From a bacterium BMS3Abin08 (GTDB lineage: Bacteria > Nitrospirota > Thermodesulfovibrionia > Thermodesulfovibrionales > JdFR-85), in NCBI GenBank assembly GCA_002897935.1, contig BDTA01000105.1, positions 1-59,216 of the forward strand: a stretch of DNA of 59,216 nt. Reading direction: 5' to 3'. Every line of letters starts with the position of its first letter. The stretch's first letter is position 1. The position numbers and the translations under genes are program-made. The notes under the pieces are model-generated. The model made no database searches. It was given only the letters and a program-made list of their open reading frames with translations, and had not been told where the DNA came from. Positions 36,587 through 46,662 of this stretch are shown here, in pieces.

Positions 36587-39586
36587 ATGAATTTTCAAGA
36601 GATTATAATGAAGCTTAACGAGTTCTGGGACCGGAAGGGATGTCTGCTTCTCCAACCCTATGACATGGAAGTAGGCGCCGGCACCTTTCATCCCGCAACA
36701 TTCCTCAGGGTGCTCGGTCCGGAGCCCTGGAAGGTTGCCTATGTCGAGCCCTCCAGGCGACCCACGGACGGACGGTACGGAGAAAATCCCAACAGGCTGC
36801 AGCACTACTACCAGTATCAGGTAATCATCAAGCCCTCTCCCCTTGAGAGCCAGGAACTATACCTTGACAGTCTCAAGGCGCTTGGTCTTGACCCCCGGAG
36901 GCATGACATAAGGTTTGTCGAGGACGACTGGGAGTCCCCTACACTCGGGGCATGGGGGCTTGGCTGGGAGGTCTGGCTCGATGGAATGGAGATTACCCAG
37001 TTTACATATTTTCAGCAGGTAGGCGGGATTGACCTCAAGCCTGTCTCGGTTGAGATAACCTATGGTCTTGAACGTATTGCGATGTATCTTCAGGAGGTGG
37101 ATAACGTCTTTGACATACAGTGGTCCGACGGTATCAGGTATGGTGAGATACACCACCGTGGAGAGGTGGAGTTTTCAAGGTTCAATTTTGACTATGCCGA
37201 TGTCGGTCTTCTGAAACGCAACTTCGATGACTTTGAGGGAGAGGCAAAGAGGCTTGTCGGTGAAGGGCTTGTCCTTCCCGGATATGAGTTTTGTCTTAAG
37301 TGCTCACATACTTTCAACCTCCTTGATGCAAGAGGTGCTCTTTCGGTGTCTGAAAGGACGGGTTACATTGCAAGGGTAAGGGGTATTGCAAAACTCGTTG
37401 CCGAGGCATACCTGAGACAGAGAGAGGAGATCGGTTTTCCTCTTCTTGAATCACCCTCCGGAACCCCGTTGCAGAGTGAAGAGGTGCCGGAGGAGAGGCC
37501 GGATGATGAATCCCCTTCGGGGGGCGACAGCGGTTCATTTCTCCTTGAGGTAGGAACCGAGGAGATACCCGCGCGGTTTATGCCTCAAATGCTTTCCGGC
37601 TTGAGGTCTCTGATCGGGAAGTATCTGAAGGATAAGGATATAGATTTCAGGGCTATAGAGACTCTGGGGACGCCGAGACGCCTTGCAGCCATCGTTGATG
37701 GTCTTCCTCAAAGGCAGCGAAGCAGAGAGAGGGTGGTTTACGGCCCCCCCGCCAAGGTTGCATTTGACGAAAAGGGAAACCCCTCAAAGGCAGCGGCAGG
37801 CTTTGCTAGGTCACAGGGGGTCGATATCGATAGCCTCAGGACCGAGAAGAAGGGCAAGGGCGAGTACGTGGTGGCGGTAATAGAAGATGGAGGCAGGTCC
37901 GTCTCTGATGTCTTGGCCGAGGGTATCAGGGATATCATTCTCTCCCTTCAACCGCCCAGGTCCATGAGGTGGGCATCGGGAGAACTCAGGTTTGTGAGAC
38001 CCCTGCACTGGATTGTTGCACTCCTAAACGACGGGGTTGTGGATGTCGGGATAGACGGAATAAGGGCCGGCAGGAGGACAAGGGGGCACAGGTTTCTGAG
38101 TCCGGAAGTATTCGAGATTAAGGATATAGGGAGATACAGGGAGCTGCTTAAGGAGCATAAGGTCATCGTTGATCATGTTGAGAGGGAGAGGCTCATTGCA
38201 GGGGAGATTCATTCACTGGCTGAAAAGGAGGGGGGGGAGATAGTCTGGGATCCTGAACTCCTTGTGACCGTTAATTTTCTTGTTGAATACCCCGACGCCG
38301 TAGTCTGCGGCTTCCCCGAAGAGTACCTGAAGCTCCCCAGGGAGTTGCTTATTACCGTAATGAGAGACCATCAGAAGTACTTTGCAATACAGGGGAGGGA
38401 TGGGAATCTCCTGAACAGGTTTGTTGTGATAAGCAATACCGGTCCGGAGAACGCATCTGCTGTCCGCTCCGGTGCGGAACGTGTTATCAGGGCGAGGTTT
38501 GAAGATGCCCGTTTCTATTATGAGGATGACCTCAAGAGGAGTCTTGAAGAGAGGTTGGATGAGCTTAAGAGGGTCACCTTTCATGAAAGACTTGGAACCC
38601 TGTACGAAAAGGTGATGAGGGTATCTCATATAGCGGGAGAGATCAGCAGGGCCGTTCCTTCCGGAGAGGAAAAGGTTGAGAGGGCTGCCATGCTTTCAAA
38701 GGCAGACCTGATAACGGGTGTCGTAAGGGAATTCCCTGAACTCCAGGGACTGATGGGAAGGTACTATGCCCTGCGTTGGGGAGAGGACAGGGAGGTGGCG
38801 GAGGCAATTTACGAGCAGTATCTGCCAATGCACGCTGAAGGGAAGTTGCCTGCAACGGATACAGGCGCCATACTGAGTATGGCTGACAGGATCGACAATA
38901 TAGTATCCTTCTTTTCATTAGGCCTAAAGCCGACCGGGTCTGAGGACCCCTATGCCTTGAGGAGGAGTGCCCTGGGGATTATCGCCATTCTCATTGAAAA
39001 GGGGTATGAACTGAGCCTGGGCCGTCTTGTCGAAGCGGCGCTGCATGGCAGGGATATACAAAACAGGGAGAAACTGAGGAGTGAGGTGTTGGAGTTCTTT
39101 CTCAACAGGCTTGAACCGATCTTCATTTCAAAGGGCTATCCGCTTGATACTATTCAGGCTGTCATTCCCGGTGCTGTGGATACTCCGCTTGTCAGGATTA
39201 GAAGCATCCTGGATGGAGTAGTTGCTTTTAAGAAAGAAGGGGCCTACAACGATACCCTCCTGGCCCTTAAGAGGGTTTTTAACATATTAAAGGGACAGAC
39301 TCCCGGTGAGGTCAGGGTTGAATTATTTACCGAAGATGAGGAGAGGGTATTCTATGACAGGGTTGCAGAGTTCTCTGCACAATTCAGCTCCCTAATATCC
39401 GAAGGTTCATACCGGGAGGCCCTGAGATCGGTAGTGGACCTTGCCGAACCTATAAACAACTTCTTTGATAATGTCCTCGTGATGGATAAGGATGACAGTG
39501 TCAGGCGTAACAGGCTGGGCCTTCTCGGGATGATAAGGGATGCACTGCTGGGATTACTTGATATAACAAAGCTTCAGGAAGTATGA
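36587..39586 (+). CDS. glyQS: Fused glycyl-tRNA synthetase (alpha and beta subunits in one chain)
   Basis: 999 residues. Residues 1 to about 287 are a complete GlyQ alpha subunit with class II motifs ([66 protein letters not shown]). A hydrophilic linker follows (about 288-316, rich in E, P, S, G, D). From [14 protein letters not shown] (319 onward) it is a full GlyS beta subunit, including PTRRLAA-type, [10 protein letters not shown], the HD-like motif region [14 protein letters not shown], and the DALR anticodon-binding C-terminus. In most bacteria these are two genes forming alpha2-beta2; the fusion occurs in chlamydiae and plastids. The open frame is continuous through the junction. It has its own promoter at 36539. 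Confidence 0.95.
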   Translation: MNFQEIIMKLNEFWDRKGCLLLQPYDMEVGAGTFHPATFLRVLGPEPWKVAYVEPSRRPTDGRYGENPNRLQHYYQYQVIIKPSPLESQELYLDSLKALGLDPRRHDIRFVEDDWESPTLGAWGLGWEVWLDGMEITQFTYFQQVGGIDLKPVSVEITYGLERIAMYLQEVDNVFDIQWSDGIRYGEIHHRGEVEFSRFNFDYADVGLLKRNFDDFEGEAKRLVGEGLVLPGYEFCLKCSHTFNLLDARGALSVSERTGYIARVRGIAKLVAEAYLRQREEIGFPLLESPSGTPLQSEEVPEERPDDESPSGGDSGSFLLEVGTEEIPARFMPQMLSGLRSLIGKYLKDKDIDFRAIETLGTPRRLAAIVDGLPQRQRSRERVVYGPPAKVAFDEKGNPSKAAAGFARSQGVDIDSLRTEKKGKGEYVVAVIEDGGRSVSDVLAEGIRDIILSLQPPRSMRWASGELRFVRPLHWIVALLNDGVVDVGIDGIRAGRRTRGHRFLSPEVFEIKDIGRYRELLKEHKVIVDHVERERLIAGEIHSLAEKEGGEIVWDPELLVTVNFLVEYPDAVVCGFPEEYLKLPRELLITVMRDHQKYFAIQGRDGNLLNRFVVISNTGPENASAVRSGAERVIRARFEDARFYYEDDLKRSLEERLDELKRVTFHERLGTLYEKVMRVSHIAGEISRAVPSGEEKVERAAMLSKADLITGVVREFPELQGLMGRYYALRWGEDREVAEAIYEQYLPMHAEGKLPATDTGAILSMADRIDNIVSFFSLGLKPTGSEDPYALRRSALGIIAILIEKGYELSLGRLVEAALHGRDIQNREKLRSEVLEFFLNRLEPIFISKGYPLDTIQAVIPGAVDTPLVRIRSILDGVVAFKKEGAYNDTLLALKRVFNILKGQTPGEVRVELFTEDEERVFYDRVAEFSAQFSSLISEGSYREALRSVVDLAEPINNFFDNVLVMDKDDSVRRNRLGLLGMIRDALLGLLDITKLQEV

Positions 39587-39657
39587 TAAACTGGTAAGTG
39601 AGCACCGGCCGGAACAGACCTGTTTTACGGGTTACATTAAACTCTAAGGAGGAACCG

Positions 39658-40047
39658 ATGACTTTCCCTGAAGAACTCAGATACCATAAGGAGCATACCT
39701 GGGTTAAGGTGTCGGGAGCAAAAGCGACCATAGGAATTACCGACTATGCACAGGACTCACTTGGAGACATTGTGTATGTTGATCTTCCCGAGGTTGACGC
39801 CGAGATTGAGAAGGATGCTGAATTTTCAGAGATTGAATCCACGAAGGCAACTTCGTCGGTTATTGCACCGGTTTCCGGAACAATCATCGAGATTAACGAG
39901 GAACTTGACGAGTCACCAGAGGTGATAAATGAGGACCCCTACGGTAAGGGATGGATTGCAATCGTTGAGATGTCCAATCCGTCCGAGGTAGACGACCTTC
40001 TTGATGCTTCCGACTATGAAAGGTATGTTGAAGAGGAGACCAAATGA
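39658..40047 (+). CDS. gcvH: Glycine cleavage system H protein
   Basis: 129 residues from ATG 39658 (AAGGAGGA 5 bp upstream); an upstream open extension is rejected. The lipoyl-carrying lysine is K63 in FSEIESTKATSS. HTWVKV..IGITDYAQDSLGDIVYVDLPEVD and NEDPYGKGWIAIVEM complete the family pattern. It shuttles the aminomethyl group between the P, T and L proteins, or could carry lipoate in an HcoA/sulfur pathway. The P and T genes are not here. It overlaps lpd by 4 bp. Confidence 0.93.
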   Translation: MTFPEELRYHKEHTWVKVSGAKATIGITDYAQDSLGDIVYVDLPEVDAEIEKDAEFSEIESTKATSSVIAPVSGTIIEINEELDESPEVINEDPYGKGWIAIVEMSNPSEVDDLLDASDYERYVEEETK

Positions 40048-41426
40048 AGATTGCTGTTTTGGGTGCAGGACCCGGAGGGTATGTTGCAGCTCTTAAGGCT
40101 GCCCAGATGGGTGCCGAGGTAACCGTTATCGAGAATGAGGAGGTAGGAGGGACCTGTCTTAACAAGGGATGTATCCCGACAAAGACAATGCTGGCATCTT
40201 CCGAACTCTATTCAAAGGTTAAAGAGCTTTCATCCTTTGGGTTCGACCTCAATGGTGAAGTGGTCCCGAATATGGAGAAGATCATCGAGCGGAAGCGCAA
40301 GGTTGTTGATGTTCAGGTAAAGGGTATAAAGGGTCTGTTCAGGAGTTGGGGTGTTGAACTCAAGAACGGCAGGGGAGAACTTGTCTCGGATCGGGAGATC
40401 AGGATATCAAAAGCGGAAGGCGGCGAGACGGTTACTGCCGACAGGATTATCGTAGCCACCGGTTCAAGACCTGCAGAGATTCCAACATTTCCCTATGACG
40501 GAAAGAATATCATATCTTCCACAGAGGCCCTGGAGCTTGATTCGATTCCCAAGAGCCTCCTGATTGTCGGTGCCGGTGTAATAGGATGCGAGTTTGCCTG
40601 CATCTTCAGGGAGCTTGGTACGGAGGTTACCATAGTGGAGTTGCTTCCAAGGGCTGTCGCCACCGAGGATGAGGAGATATCCAGACTGCTCGAAAGGGAG
40701 TTGAAGAAGAAGAAGATAAAGCTCTTTACCGGGGTCAAGGCTGAGAATGTTGAGGTAAAGGAGGACGGCGTTCATACGGTGCTCTCCAACGGCAGGGAGA
40801 TTATTTCCGGTAAGGTGCTTGTCTCTATAGGGAGGGCATTTAACAGTGACGGCATTGGTCTTGAAGCTGTCGGTGTCGAGAAGGGGCCCAGAGGCGACGT
40901 CCGGGTGAACAACCGGATGGAGACAAGCCTGTCCGGCATTTATGCAATAGGGGATGTAACCGGTGGGGTTTTACTTGCCCATGTGGCTTCCAAAGAGGGA
41001 CTTGTTGCCGTTGGCAACATAATGGGCACGGAGTCCGTGATTGACTACTCCGTTGTCCCTGCCGCTATCTTTACATCTCCGGAGATCGCTTCCGTCGGTC
41101 TGAGGGAACATCAGGCATCTGAGAGGGGCATCGAGTATCTTACCGGGCATTTCCAGTTCAGGGCACTTGGAAAGGCGCATGCCATGGGTGAGATTTCCGG
41201 TATGATAAAGGTGATTGCAGAGAAGGATACGGACAGACTCCTTGGTGTCCATATAATAGGACCACATGCTTCCGACCTCATTCATGAGGCTGCTGTTGCA
41301 CTCAAGGCGGGTCTCAAGGTCAAGGATATTGCCGATACCATCCACGCCCATCCCACCCTTTCAGAAGGACTCATGGAGGCCGCAGAGGATGTCCATGGTG
41401 AAGCAGTCCACGTCCCGAGGAAATAA
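40044..41426 (+). CDS. lpdA: Dihydrolipoyl dehydrogenase (L protein)
   Basis: 460 residues. FAD-binding GAGPGGYVAALKAAQMG at the N-terminus, redox disulfide C38/C43 in GGTCLNKGCIPTK, a second Rossmann motif (LLIVGAGVIGCEFACIFRELG), YAIGDVTGG, and the C-terminal HAHPTLSE with the catalytic histidine-glutamate pair. It reoxidises dihydrolipoyl groups with NAD+. The 4-bp overlap with gcvH indicates a dedicated pair, most likely for the glycine cleavage system. Complete. Confidence 0.95.
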   Translation: MKIAVLGAGPGGYVAALKAAQMGAEVTVIENEEVGGTCLNKGCIPTKTMLASSELYSKVKELSSFGFDLNGEVVPNMEKIIERKRKVVDVQVKGIKGLFRSWGVELKNGRGELVSDREIRISKAEGGETVTADRIIVATGSRPAEIPTFPYDGKNIISSTEALELDSIPKSLLIVGAGVIGCEFACIFRELGTEVTIVELLPRAVATEDEEISRLLERELKKKKIKLFTGVKAENVEVKEDGVHTVLSNGREIISGKVLVSIGRAFNSDGIGLEAVGVEKGPRGDVRVNNRMETSLSGIYAIGDVTGGVLLAHVASKEGLVAVGNIMGTESVIDYSVVPAAIFTSPEIASVGLREHQASERGIEYLTGHFQFRALGKAHAMGEISGMIKVIAEKDTDRLLGVHIIGPHASDLIHEAAVALKAGLKVKDIADTIHAHPTLSEGLMEAAEDVHGEAVHVPRK

Positions 41427-41463
41427 GAGAGACAACCGTATTTATAATTGGATTTAAGGTAAC

Positions 41464-42843
41464 GTGTCTGATTGGGTCTTGACAGCAAAAAAGCAGAAAA
41501 AGGAGTTTTTTTCTGAACTCGATGTACTTTTGCGTGCCCTTGACAGGTTCTTTAATCCGGATAACCTGCCGATAAGTGAAAGTAGATACACCGGCAGGAA
41601 CTTCTATAACGAGATGCTTGCCGTGAGGGATGTAATCCTGAGGATTCTCAGCATCCTTGAGAACGTCATTCCTGAAAACAAGAAGAACGCATTCTGGTTT
41701 CAGAAGTTTGCAGAGCAGAAGTTCCTGACCGACAGGAAGAGAGACCGGTTCAGGGAAAATCTCTATCAGCAGGACAGTCCGGAAAAATCCGTGTTTTTCC
41801 TGTACGACTCCTTTATTAACCTGAAGGTCCTGATACATGACCTCCTGGTATCTGAAAAGATCTCTTACAATGCCTATAGGAACTTTGGCGAGCTTATAGT
41901 CAGGGAAATACGGGAAAATAAATTATTCGATCCCTTCAGGAAGGATATCGACCCCGAGTATGATTCTATTGATAACAGAGACATATCCGCTGTTGTACGC
42001 TCCATAAAAGACAGGAACAGCAGAAGGATAGCATCAGGAATCTTTCTCTATCTATTCAGGTTTTTAAGGTACCTCTCTCATATGGAGGTCACGTCCCATC
42101 TCTCGGTTTCGCTGAACTGTTCCTACCTGATACTCGTACTGTTGCGTTCCGAGACAAGGGAGCTGAAGGGCTATCTTGATGAGATTATATCGGCATCCCG
42201 TTCTAAAAGTCTTTCAAATGTGCTTGAGTCGATATCCTTCCAGTTCTCTATGGAGATAAAGAGGGTTTATGAGCAGGAGTTGTGGGATATCCTTACCCTG
42301 GGGACGAGTAGTCAGATCCGCGGAAGAATTGAGAACTCTTACGGAATCCTGTTTAACACAACAGAGCAGTGTATAGTGCAACTGGCCAGGCATTTTTCCA
42401 CCGGCCTGGAGGGTGAAAAGATCTTCCCGAGCTTTGAGACAAAGCTGGAACAGTCCCTGAAGTTGAGGGAGGATATCTTTGTCCTTTACCGGTTATTCAG
42501 GATTTTTGAGGAAAACTTTGAGGATCAGGAGCGAAGGGCAACCCTTTTTGCTTCCATAAGGGGCTACATGCTCTATTTTGAGAGCTTTACATTCAGACTC
42601 CTCCGTTACGAGGATTATGAGGATTTTGCCAGGTTTTTTGATGGCTTTCTGGACATAGCACCTGATTACCTCTATGATGACAAGGCCGACAAGATACTCC
42701 AGAAGTGCAACAGATTCAGTATCTTCCTCAAGACAACCCTGAATCTTGTTTCTCAAAGAAGTGAGTTGGTTAAGCGGCCCCTTGATAAAGCACGTGCTGA
42801 AGAGACCCTCAGGCAGTTTCTTCCCGAGGACTTTGAAATCTGA
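41464..42843 (+). CDS. Hypothetical all-helical protein, 459 residues
   Basis: Starts at GTG 41464 (GGTAAC just upstream). No signal peptide or membrane segment. The whole chain is predicted helical by its heptad-like hydrophobic spacing, with many F, Y, R, E and L residues (DRFFNPDNLPISESRYTGRN; FLYLFRFLRYLSHM; SFTFRLLRYEDYEDF). No catalytic motif or known family is recognised. It follows lpd by 37 bp and may be in the same transcript. Codon use looks like that of its neighbours, so it is a resident gene. A structural or regulatory helical-bundle protein is the most I can say. Confidence 0.8.
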   Translation: MSDWVLTAKKQKKEFFSELDVLLRALDRFFNPDNLPISESRYTGRNFYNEMLAVRDVILRILSILENVIPENKKNAFWFQKFAEQKFLTDRKRDRFRENLYQQDSPEKSVFFLYDSFINLKVLIHDLLVSEKISYNAYRNFGELIVREIRENKLFDPFRKDIDPEYDSIDNRDISAVVRSIKDRNSRRIASGIFLYLFRFLRYLSHMEVTSHLSVSLNCSYLILVLLRSETRELKGYLDEIISASRSKSLSNVLESISFQFSMEIKRVYEQELWDILTLGTSSQIRGRIENSYGILFNTTEQCIVQLARHFSTGLEGEKIFPSFETKLEQSLKLREDIFVLYRLFRIFEENFEDQERRATLFASIRGYMLYFESFTFRLLRYEDYEDFARFFDGFLDIAPDYLYDDKADKILQKCNRFSIFLKTTLNLVSQRSELVKRPLDKARAEETLRQFLPEDFEI

Positions 42844-42929
42844 CATAGCCTTTTTGGTTTTCTGAAAACCCGGGGGATTCTAAAACTGCACAATCCCATC
42901 CGTTATAGTGATTAATCACCGGAGCAGGG

Positions 42930-43062
42930 TGTTCAGTCAAGCACCACTGCCGGAGGCGTTGACTTGCCGGTGGCTTGCCTTATGGCATGTTTTGATGTTT
43001 TATCTATATATTTGCCTCCGGCACTTCGGTGCTTTCGGCAAGCAGGCTTGTAAATTCCAGGG
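42930..43062 (+). repeat. Divergent R2-type element upstream of eno
   Basis: It contains ACTGCCGGAGGCGTTGACTT and, further on, TTGCCTCCGGCACTTCGGTG then CTTTCGGCAAGCAGGCTTGT and AAATTCC. CCGGAGGC/GCCTCCGG are inverted repeats about 70 bp apart. The right half follows the R2 order (GTGC-TTTCGGCAAG...TTGTAA). It ends about 10 bp before eno. Confidence 0.5.
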
Positions 43063-43071
43063 AGGTGTATT

Positions 43072-44349
43072 ATGGGAGAGATTATTGATGTTCATGCAAG
43101 GGAGATTCTTGATTCAAGGGGGAACCCGACGGTCGAGGTGGAGGTTGTTCTGTCCTCCGGGGCGTTTGGTACAGCGGCGGTTCCATCGGGAGCATCCACA
43201 GGGGAGCGGGAGGCCCTTGAATTAAGGGATGGAGATGAAGCACGCTTCCATGGCAAAGGCGTGACAAGGGCTGTGAGCAATGTGGTAGAGGAGATAGCGC
43301 CGAGGATTATCGGCCTTGAATCGGAAGACCAGGTATATATCGACAGGCTGCTCATTGAACTCGATGGGACGGAGAACAAGAGCCGGCTTGGCGCCAATGC
43401 CATTCTTGGTGTTTCCCTCGCTGTCTGCAAGGCCACCGCTGATGAACTCGGGATCTCCCTCTATCGGTACATAGGAGGCTGTAATGCGAAACAACTGCCT
43501 GTACCGTTTATGAATATAATGAACGGGGGCATACATGCAAGCAATAACCTCGATATCCAGGAATTCATGATTGTCCCTGCCGGTGTCGAGAGCTTCGGTG
43601 CTGCCCTAAGGGCTGGTTCCGAGATCTTTCAGACACTGAAGAAGATCCTGCAATCCTGCGGTCTCAGTACCGCCGTGGGAGATGAGGGTGGTTTTGCACC
43701 TGACCTGAAAAGCAATGAGGAAGCCATCAGGCTGATTATAGAGGCGATTGAGAAATCAGGGTACAAACCGGGAGGTGAGGTGTATCTCGCCCTTGATACC
43801 GCTGCCTCCGAGCTTTATGAGAATGGTCTGTACAGTTTTGAGGGGAGAAAGATCGAGGCCCCTGACTTTGTTGATTACTATGAGGGCCTGATAGATAGGT
43901 ACCCCGTTCTCTCAATAGAAGACGGCCTGGGTGAGAACGACTGGGACGGATGGAGGTTGATGACTTCACGTCTCGGCGGCAGGATTCAACTCGTGGGAGA
44001 TGATATCTTTGTTACAGATCCCGAGATAATATCGAGGGGAATCAGGGAGGGTGTAGCCAACTCGGTTCTTATCAAACTAAACCAGATCGGCACACTTACA
44101 GAGACACTTGACGCAACCCTGCTGGCAAACAGGGCCGGCTATACAGCGGTTATATCACACAGATCAGGCGAAACCGAGGATACGATAATCGCCGATCTCG
44201 CCGTGGGGTGTAATGCTGGATTTATTAAGACTGGTTCACTTGCAAGGGGTGAGAGGGTCGCCAAGTACAACAGGCTTCTGAGGATTGAGGAGGAACTTGA
44301 AGAGTCCGCTCTGTATATGGGGATTAACGGGTTCTTTAACCTTGTTTAG
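43072..44349 (+). CDS. eno: Enolase
   Basis: 425 residues. It interconverts 2-phosphoglycerate and phosphoenolpyruvate. Visible: [123 protein letters not shown], and [24 protein letters not shown] lies 7 bp before ATG 43072. Odd: the stop codon TAG (44347-44349) is the first three bases of an R1 element, so the last residues (GFFNLV) directly abut the inserted repeat. The C-terminus may have been slightly trimmed. Confidence 0.96.
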   Translation: MGEIIDVHAREILDSRGNPTVEVEVVLSSGAFGTAAVPSGASTGEREALELRDGDEARFHGKGVTRAVSNVVEEIAPRIIGLESEDQVYIDRLLIELDGTENKSRLGANAILGVSLAVCKATADELGISLYRYIGGCNAKQLPVPFMNIMNGGIHASNNLDIQEFMIVPAGVESFGAALRAGSEIFQTLKKILQSCGLSTAVGDEGGFAPDLKSNEEAIRLIIEAIEKSGYKPGGEVYLALDTAASELYENGLYSFEGRKIEAPDFVDYYEGLIDRYPVLSIEDGLGENDWDGWRLMTSRLGGRIQLVGDDIFVTDPEIISRGIREGVANSVLIKLNQIGTLTETLDATLLANRAGYTAVISHRSGETEDTIIADLAVGCNAGFIKTGSLARGERVAKYNRLLRIEEELEESALYMGINGFFNLV

Positions 44350-44486
44350 AGTCTGTGTATAAACTCAATTTTTCTATCTCTCATTCCGGCAGTTCTTAAT
44401 CCGGAATCCAGTGGTTTCAATGCCTTTCGGATGCCACGAACGCTTTCGGGGCATGACGACAAAAAGACATTTATGGACAGACCCTA
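44347..44486. repeat. R1 element, first unit of a tandem pair
   Basis: Left terminus TAGAGTCTGTGTATAAACTC; right terminus degenerate (TTATGGACAGACCCTA). The interior has CATTCCGGCAG/TAATCCGGAATC and CCACGAACGCTTTCGGGGC. Its first three bases act as the stop codon of eno. Confidence 0.75.
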
Positions 44487-44488
44487 TT

Positions 44489-44633
44489 TAGTGTCTGTGT
44501 ATAAACTCGAGCAGTTGTCCTTTTCCGTCATTCCGGCTTGTCCGGAATCGTTCTTTGAGTAAGGATTTCCGACTCCCGAATGCGTTCGGGATTGCGGGAA
44601 TGACAAATAACTGTAGTTTATACACAGACTCTA
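44489..44633. repeat. R1 element, second unit of a tandem pair
   Basis: Left terminus TAGTGTCTGTGTATAAACTC and right terminus AGTTTATACACAGACTCTA are clear inverted repeats. The interior carries CATTCCGGCTTGTCCGGAAT and CCCGAATGCGTTCGGGATTG hairpins. Confidence 0.85.
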
Positions 44634-44740
44634 TTTAAACAGGCTCGCAGTATAAAGGGATTCAAGGGTGACGGTCCGTAGAAGAAAGCGTTTACTGTTG
44701 TCTCTGAAATGAATTCAGGACAGGCTCCGAGCTTATTTAT

Positions 44741-44833
44741 TGTCATCCTGAACTTGTTTCAGGATCTCTATAAAACACAACATATTGAAGATAGGGGATT
44801 CTGCGGGATTCTGAAATAAACTCAGAATGACAG
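44741..44833. repeat. R4 element
   Basis: The left end TGTCATCCTGAACTTGTTTC (then AGG) and right end CTGAAATAAACTCAGAATGACAG are imperfect inverted repeats about 93 bp apart. Related ends occur at 19916 and inside 9144-9275. The rest of 44634-44900 shows nothing coding. Confidence 0.65.
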
Positions 44834-44906
44834 GAAAGACAGGACGTTGAACCACCTTCAGAACGGGCAGGTTTTTCCGGCTGCAGGGTTGGGATTACAC
44901 AAGAAC

Positions 44907-44935
44907 TTGTTATCTGCTTTAAGAGATGATATAAT
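44907..44935 (+). promoter_or_regulatory. Promoter of ftsB, giving an almost leaderless mRNA
   Basis: TTGTTA (44907-44912), a 17-bp spacer and a perfect TATAAT (44930-44935). ATG 44944 is 8 bp past the -10, so transcription should start 1-2 nt before the start codon. No Shine-Dalgarno sequence is visible. Confidence 0.65.
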
Positions 44936-44943
44936 AGAATCTA

Positions 44944-45267
44944 ATGTATCCCTATAACCGTTTAAGAAGACAGGTATATAATGAGAAAAGAAAAAGGCTC
45001 CTTGTTTTTTATACCGTTGCCCTGGTTGTTATTTCGTATCTTCTCTGGACCCTTGTATTTGATGACAGCGGATACCTCAGATACAGAAGTCTGAATGAAA
45101 AACGCCAGGAGGTCCTGACGGAGATTGTTAAACTTCAGAAGGACAACTCCGGTCTTAAAGGGGAAATACGCCTGCTTGCCAAGGATCCTTTTTATGTAGA
45201 AAAACAGGCCAGGGAGGAACTCAATCTCTCAAGGCCGGATGAGTATGTATTTGTTTTTCAGGATTAA
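44944..45267 (+). CDS. ftsB: Septum formation initiator, FtsB/DivIC-like
   Basis: 107 residues. A short basic cytoplasmic segment (about 1-18) precedes one membrane helix (LLVFYTVALVVISYLLWTLVF), then a periplasmic coiled coil (SLNEKRQEVLTEIVKLQKDNSGLKGEIRLL) and the family ending DPFYVEKQAREELNLSRPDEYVFVF. It belongs to the FtsQLB divisome subcomplex. ATG 44944 lies 8 bp behind a TATAAT, so the message looks leaderless. In many genomes ftsB follows eno, as here, but R1 and R4 repeats now separate the two by almost 600 bp. Confidence 0.88.
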   Translation: MYPYNRLRRQVYNEKRKRLLVFYTVALVVISYLLWTLVFDDSGYLRYRSLNEKRQEVLTEIVKLQKDNSGLKGEIRLLAKDPFYVEKQAREELNLSRPDEYVFVFQD

Positions 45268-45386
45268 AGGGGATTGGGTGTTCCTCTGTAACCGTTTCGC
45301 TGTGTCTTAATGCCTCAGTGATTCGTTAAGTCTTTTCCAGTATAAATTTGAAGAAATCGGATATTCGGATATAGGAAAGGAGAGGT

Positions 45387-46634
45387 ATGGAAGCTAAGAA
45401 AAAGGTGCTTGTGATAGATGATTCACCCACTGTTAGGAGGCTTGCCGAGCTTGTTCTTACTCAGTCGGGCTACGAGGTATTCACTGCACCCGATGGGGAC
45501 GAGGGGCTTGAACTTGCAAAAAAGATAAAACCCTCCATAATACTGGTAGATTTCATAATGCCCAGGATGAACGGTTACAAGCTCTGCAAAATTATCCGTT
45601 CCGATCCGTCCCTGAAGGACATTCCACTGATGCTTATTACAGCAAAAGGTGAGGAGGTAGGACAGACCTTCGAGGAGAAGTTTGGAGTCATTCATTATTT
45701 CCAGAAGCCCTTTGAGCCGGATGACCTCGTCAATAAGATCAATGAAGTGCTTGGAATGGAGACAAGGGAGGAACTGACCCGCCCCCAACCTGAATCACCG
45801 GAAATGCTCGTTGAGAACATCGATCGTCTCTTCAAGTATTATTTTGAGCAGGAACTTAAAGTTCTTCTCAAGACTATCATGACCGAGGTACTCAAGGAGA
45901 CCGAGGTTGTCCGTTGCAACGGATTGATAATTTCCGGGGAGTTAAATCACTTATCAGTGGCGGATGTGCTCCAGTTTATCGGCATGATCGGTCTTTCAGG
46001 GAAACTGACTGTTGTTTCCCGTAATGTTAACTCAGAGGTTTATCTTGAGAAGGGACAGATTGTTTTCGCTGCGATAAGCAAGACGGGATACCGCCGATTT
46101 CTTACGGACATGCTCATAGAGGACGGTAGGATAAAGAAGGATCAACTCAATGCAGTGGTTTTTGAAGCCAAGAAGAGAAGACTCCCTGTCGGCAGGATTC
46201 TGATCCAGGAGGGTTTTATTACGGAAGATGAGTTGATGGTGTATCTCAAAACCCGGATAGAGGAGGCAATCTTTCACACACTCTCTGTAGGTTCCGGCAA
46301 CTTCTATCTCGAAGAAGAGCCTCTTCCGCTCAGTCTGAGCGACATAAAGTTCAGGATACCCGTAAGCTCGATCATCCTTGACAGCTTAAGAAAACTTGAT
46401 GAAAGCAGGGTTGCTGCGGAGATTTTTCACAGTAATGACCTTGTCCCCGTCAGATTGATAACCAACGTTGAGGTTCTTGAAGACGTATCCCTTGATGAAA
46501 AGGAGTTCAAGCTGTTTTCATTGATAGACGGAAAAAGCAGATTAAGTGATATTATAATAAAAAGCAATCTCGATGAACTGGAAGTAAAGAGGATATTTTA
46601 TTCACTTCAGAAGATAGGTCTGCTTAAGATCTAA
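45387..46634 (+). CDS. Response regulator: receiver plus DUF4388 (PATAN-type) output domain
   Basis: 415 residues. The receiver covers 1-120: D11-D12, phosphoacceptor D55 (SIILVDFIMPRMNG), T/S switch in LLITAKGE and K in YFQKPFEPDD. Residues about 170-275 match DUF4388/PATAN (ISGELNHLSVADVLQFIGMIGLSGKLTVV..VYLEKGQIVFA), which in PATAN regulators binds partner proteins in gliding or pilus control. The rest is helical with repeated LIEDGRIKKDQL/LIQEGFITEDEL units. AAGGAGAGG lies before ATG 45387. It leads the CheY-CheW-CheA set and probably acts as its PilG-like output. Confidence 0.88.
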   Translation: MEAKKKVLVIDDSPTVRRLAELVLTQSGYEVFTAPDGDEGLELAKKIKPSIILVDFIMPRMNGYKLCKIIRSDPSLKDIPLMLITAKGEEVGQTFEEKFGVIHYFQKPFEPDDLVNKINEVLGMETREELTRPQPESPEMLVENIDRLFKYYFEQELKVLLKTIMTEVLKETEVVRCNGLIISGELNHLSVADVLQFIGMIGLSGKLTVVSRNVNSEVYLEKGQIVFAAISKTGYRRFLTDMLIEDGRIKKDQLNAVVFEAKKRRLPVGRILIQEGFITEDELMVYLKTRIEEAIFHTLSVGSGNFYLEEEPLPLSLSDIKFRIPVSSIILDSLRKLDESRVAAEIFHSNDLVPVRLITNVEVLEDVSLDEKEFKLFSLIDGKSRLSDIIIKSNLDELEVKRIFYSLQKIGLLKI

Positions 46635-46662
46635 GACCGGGGATGAGAGGAGGTAGGCTCCG

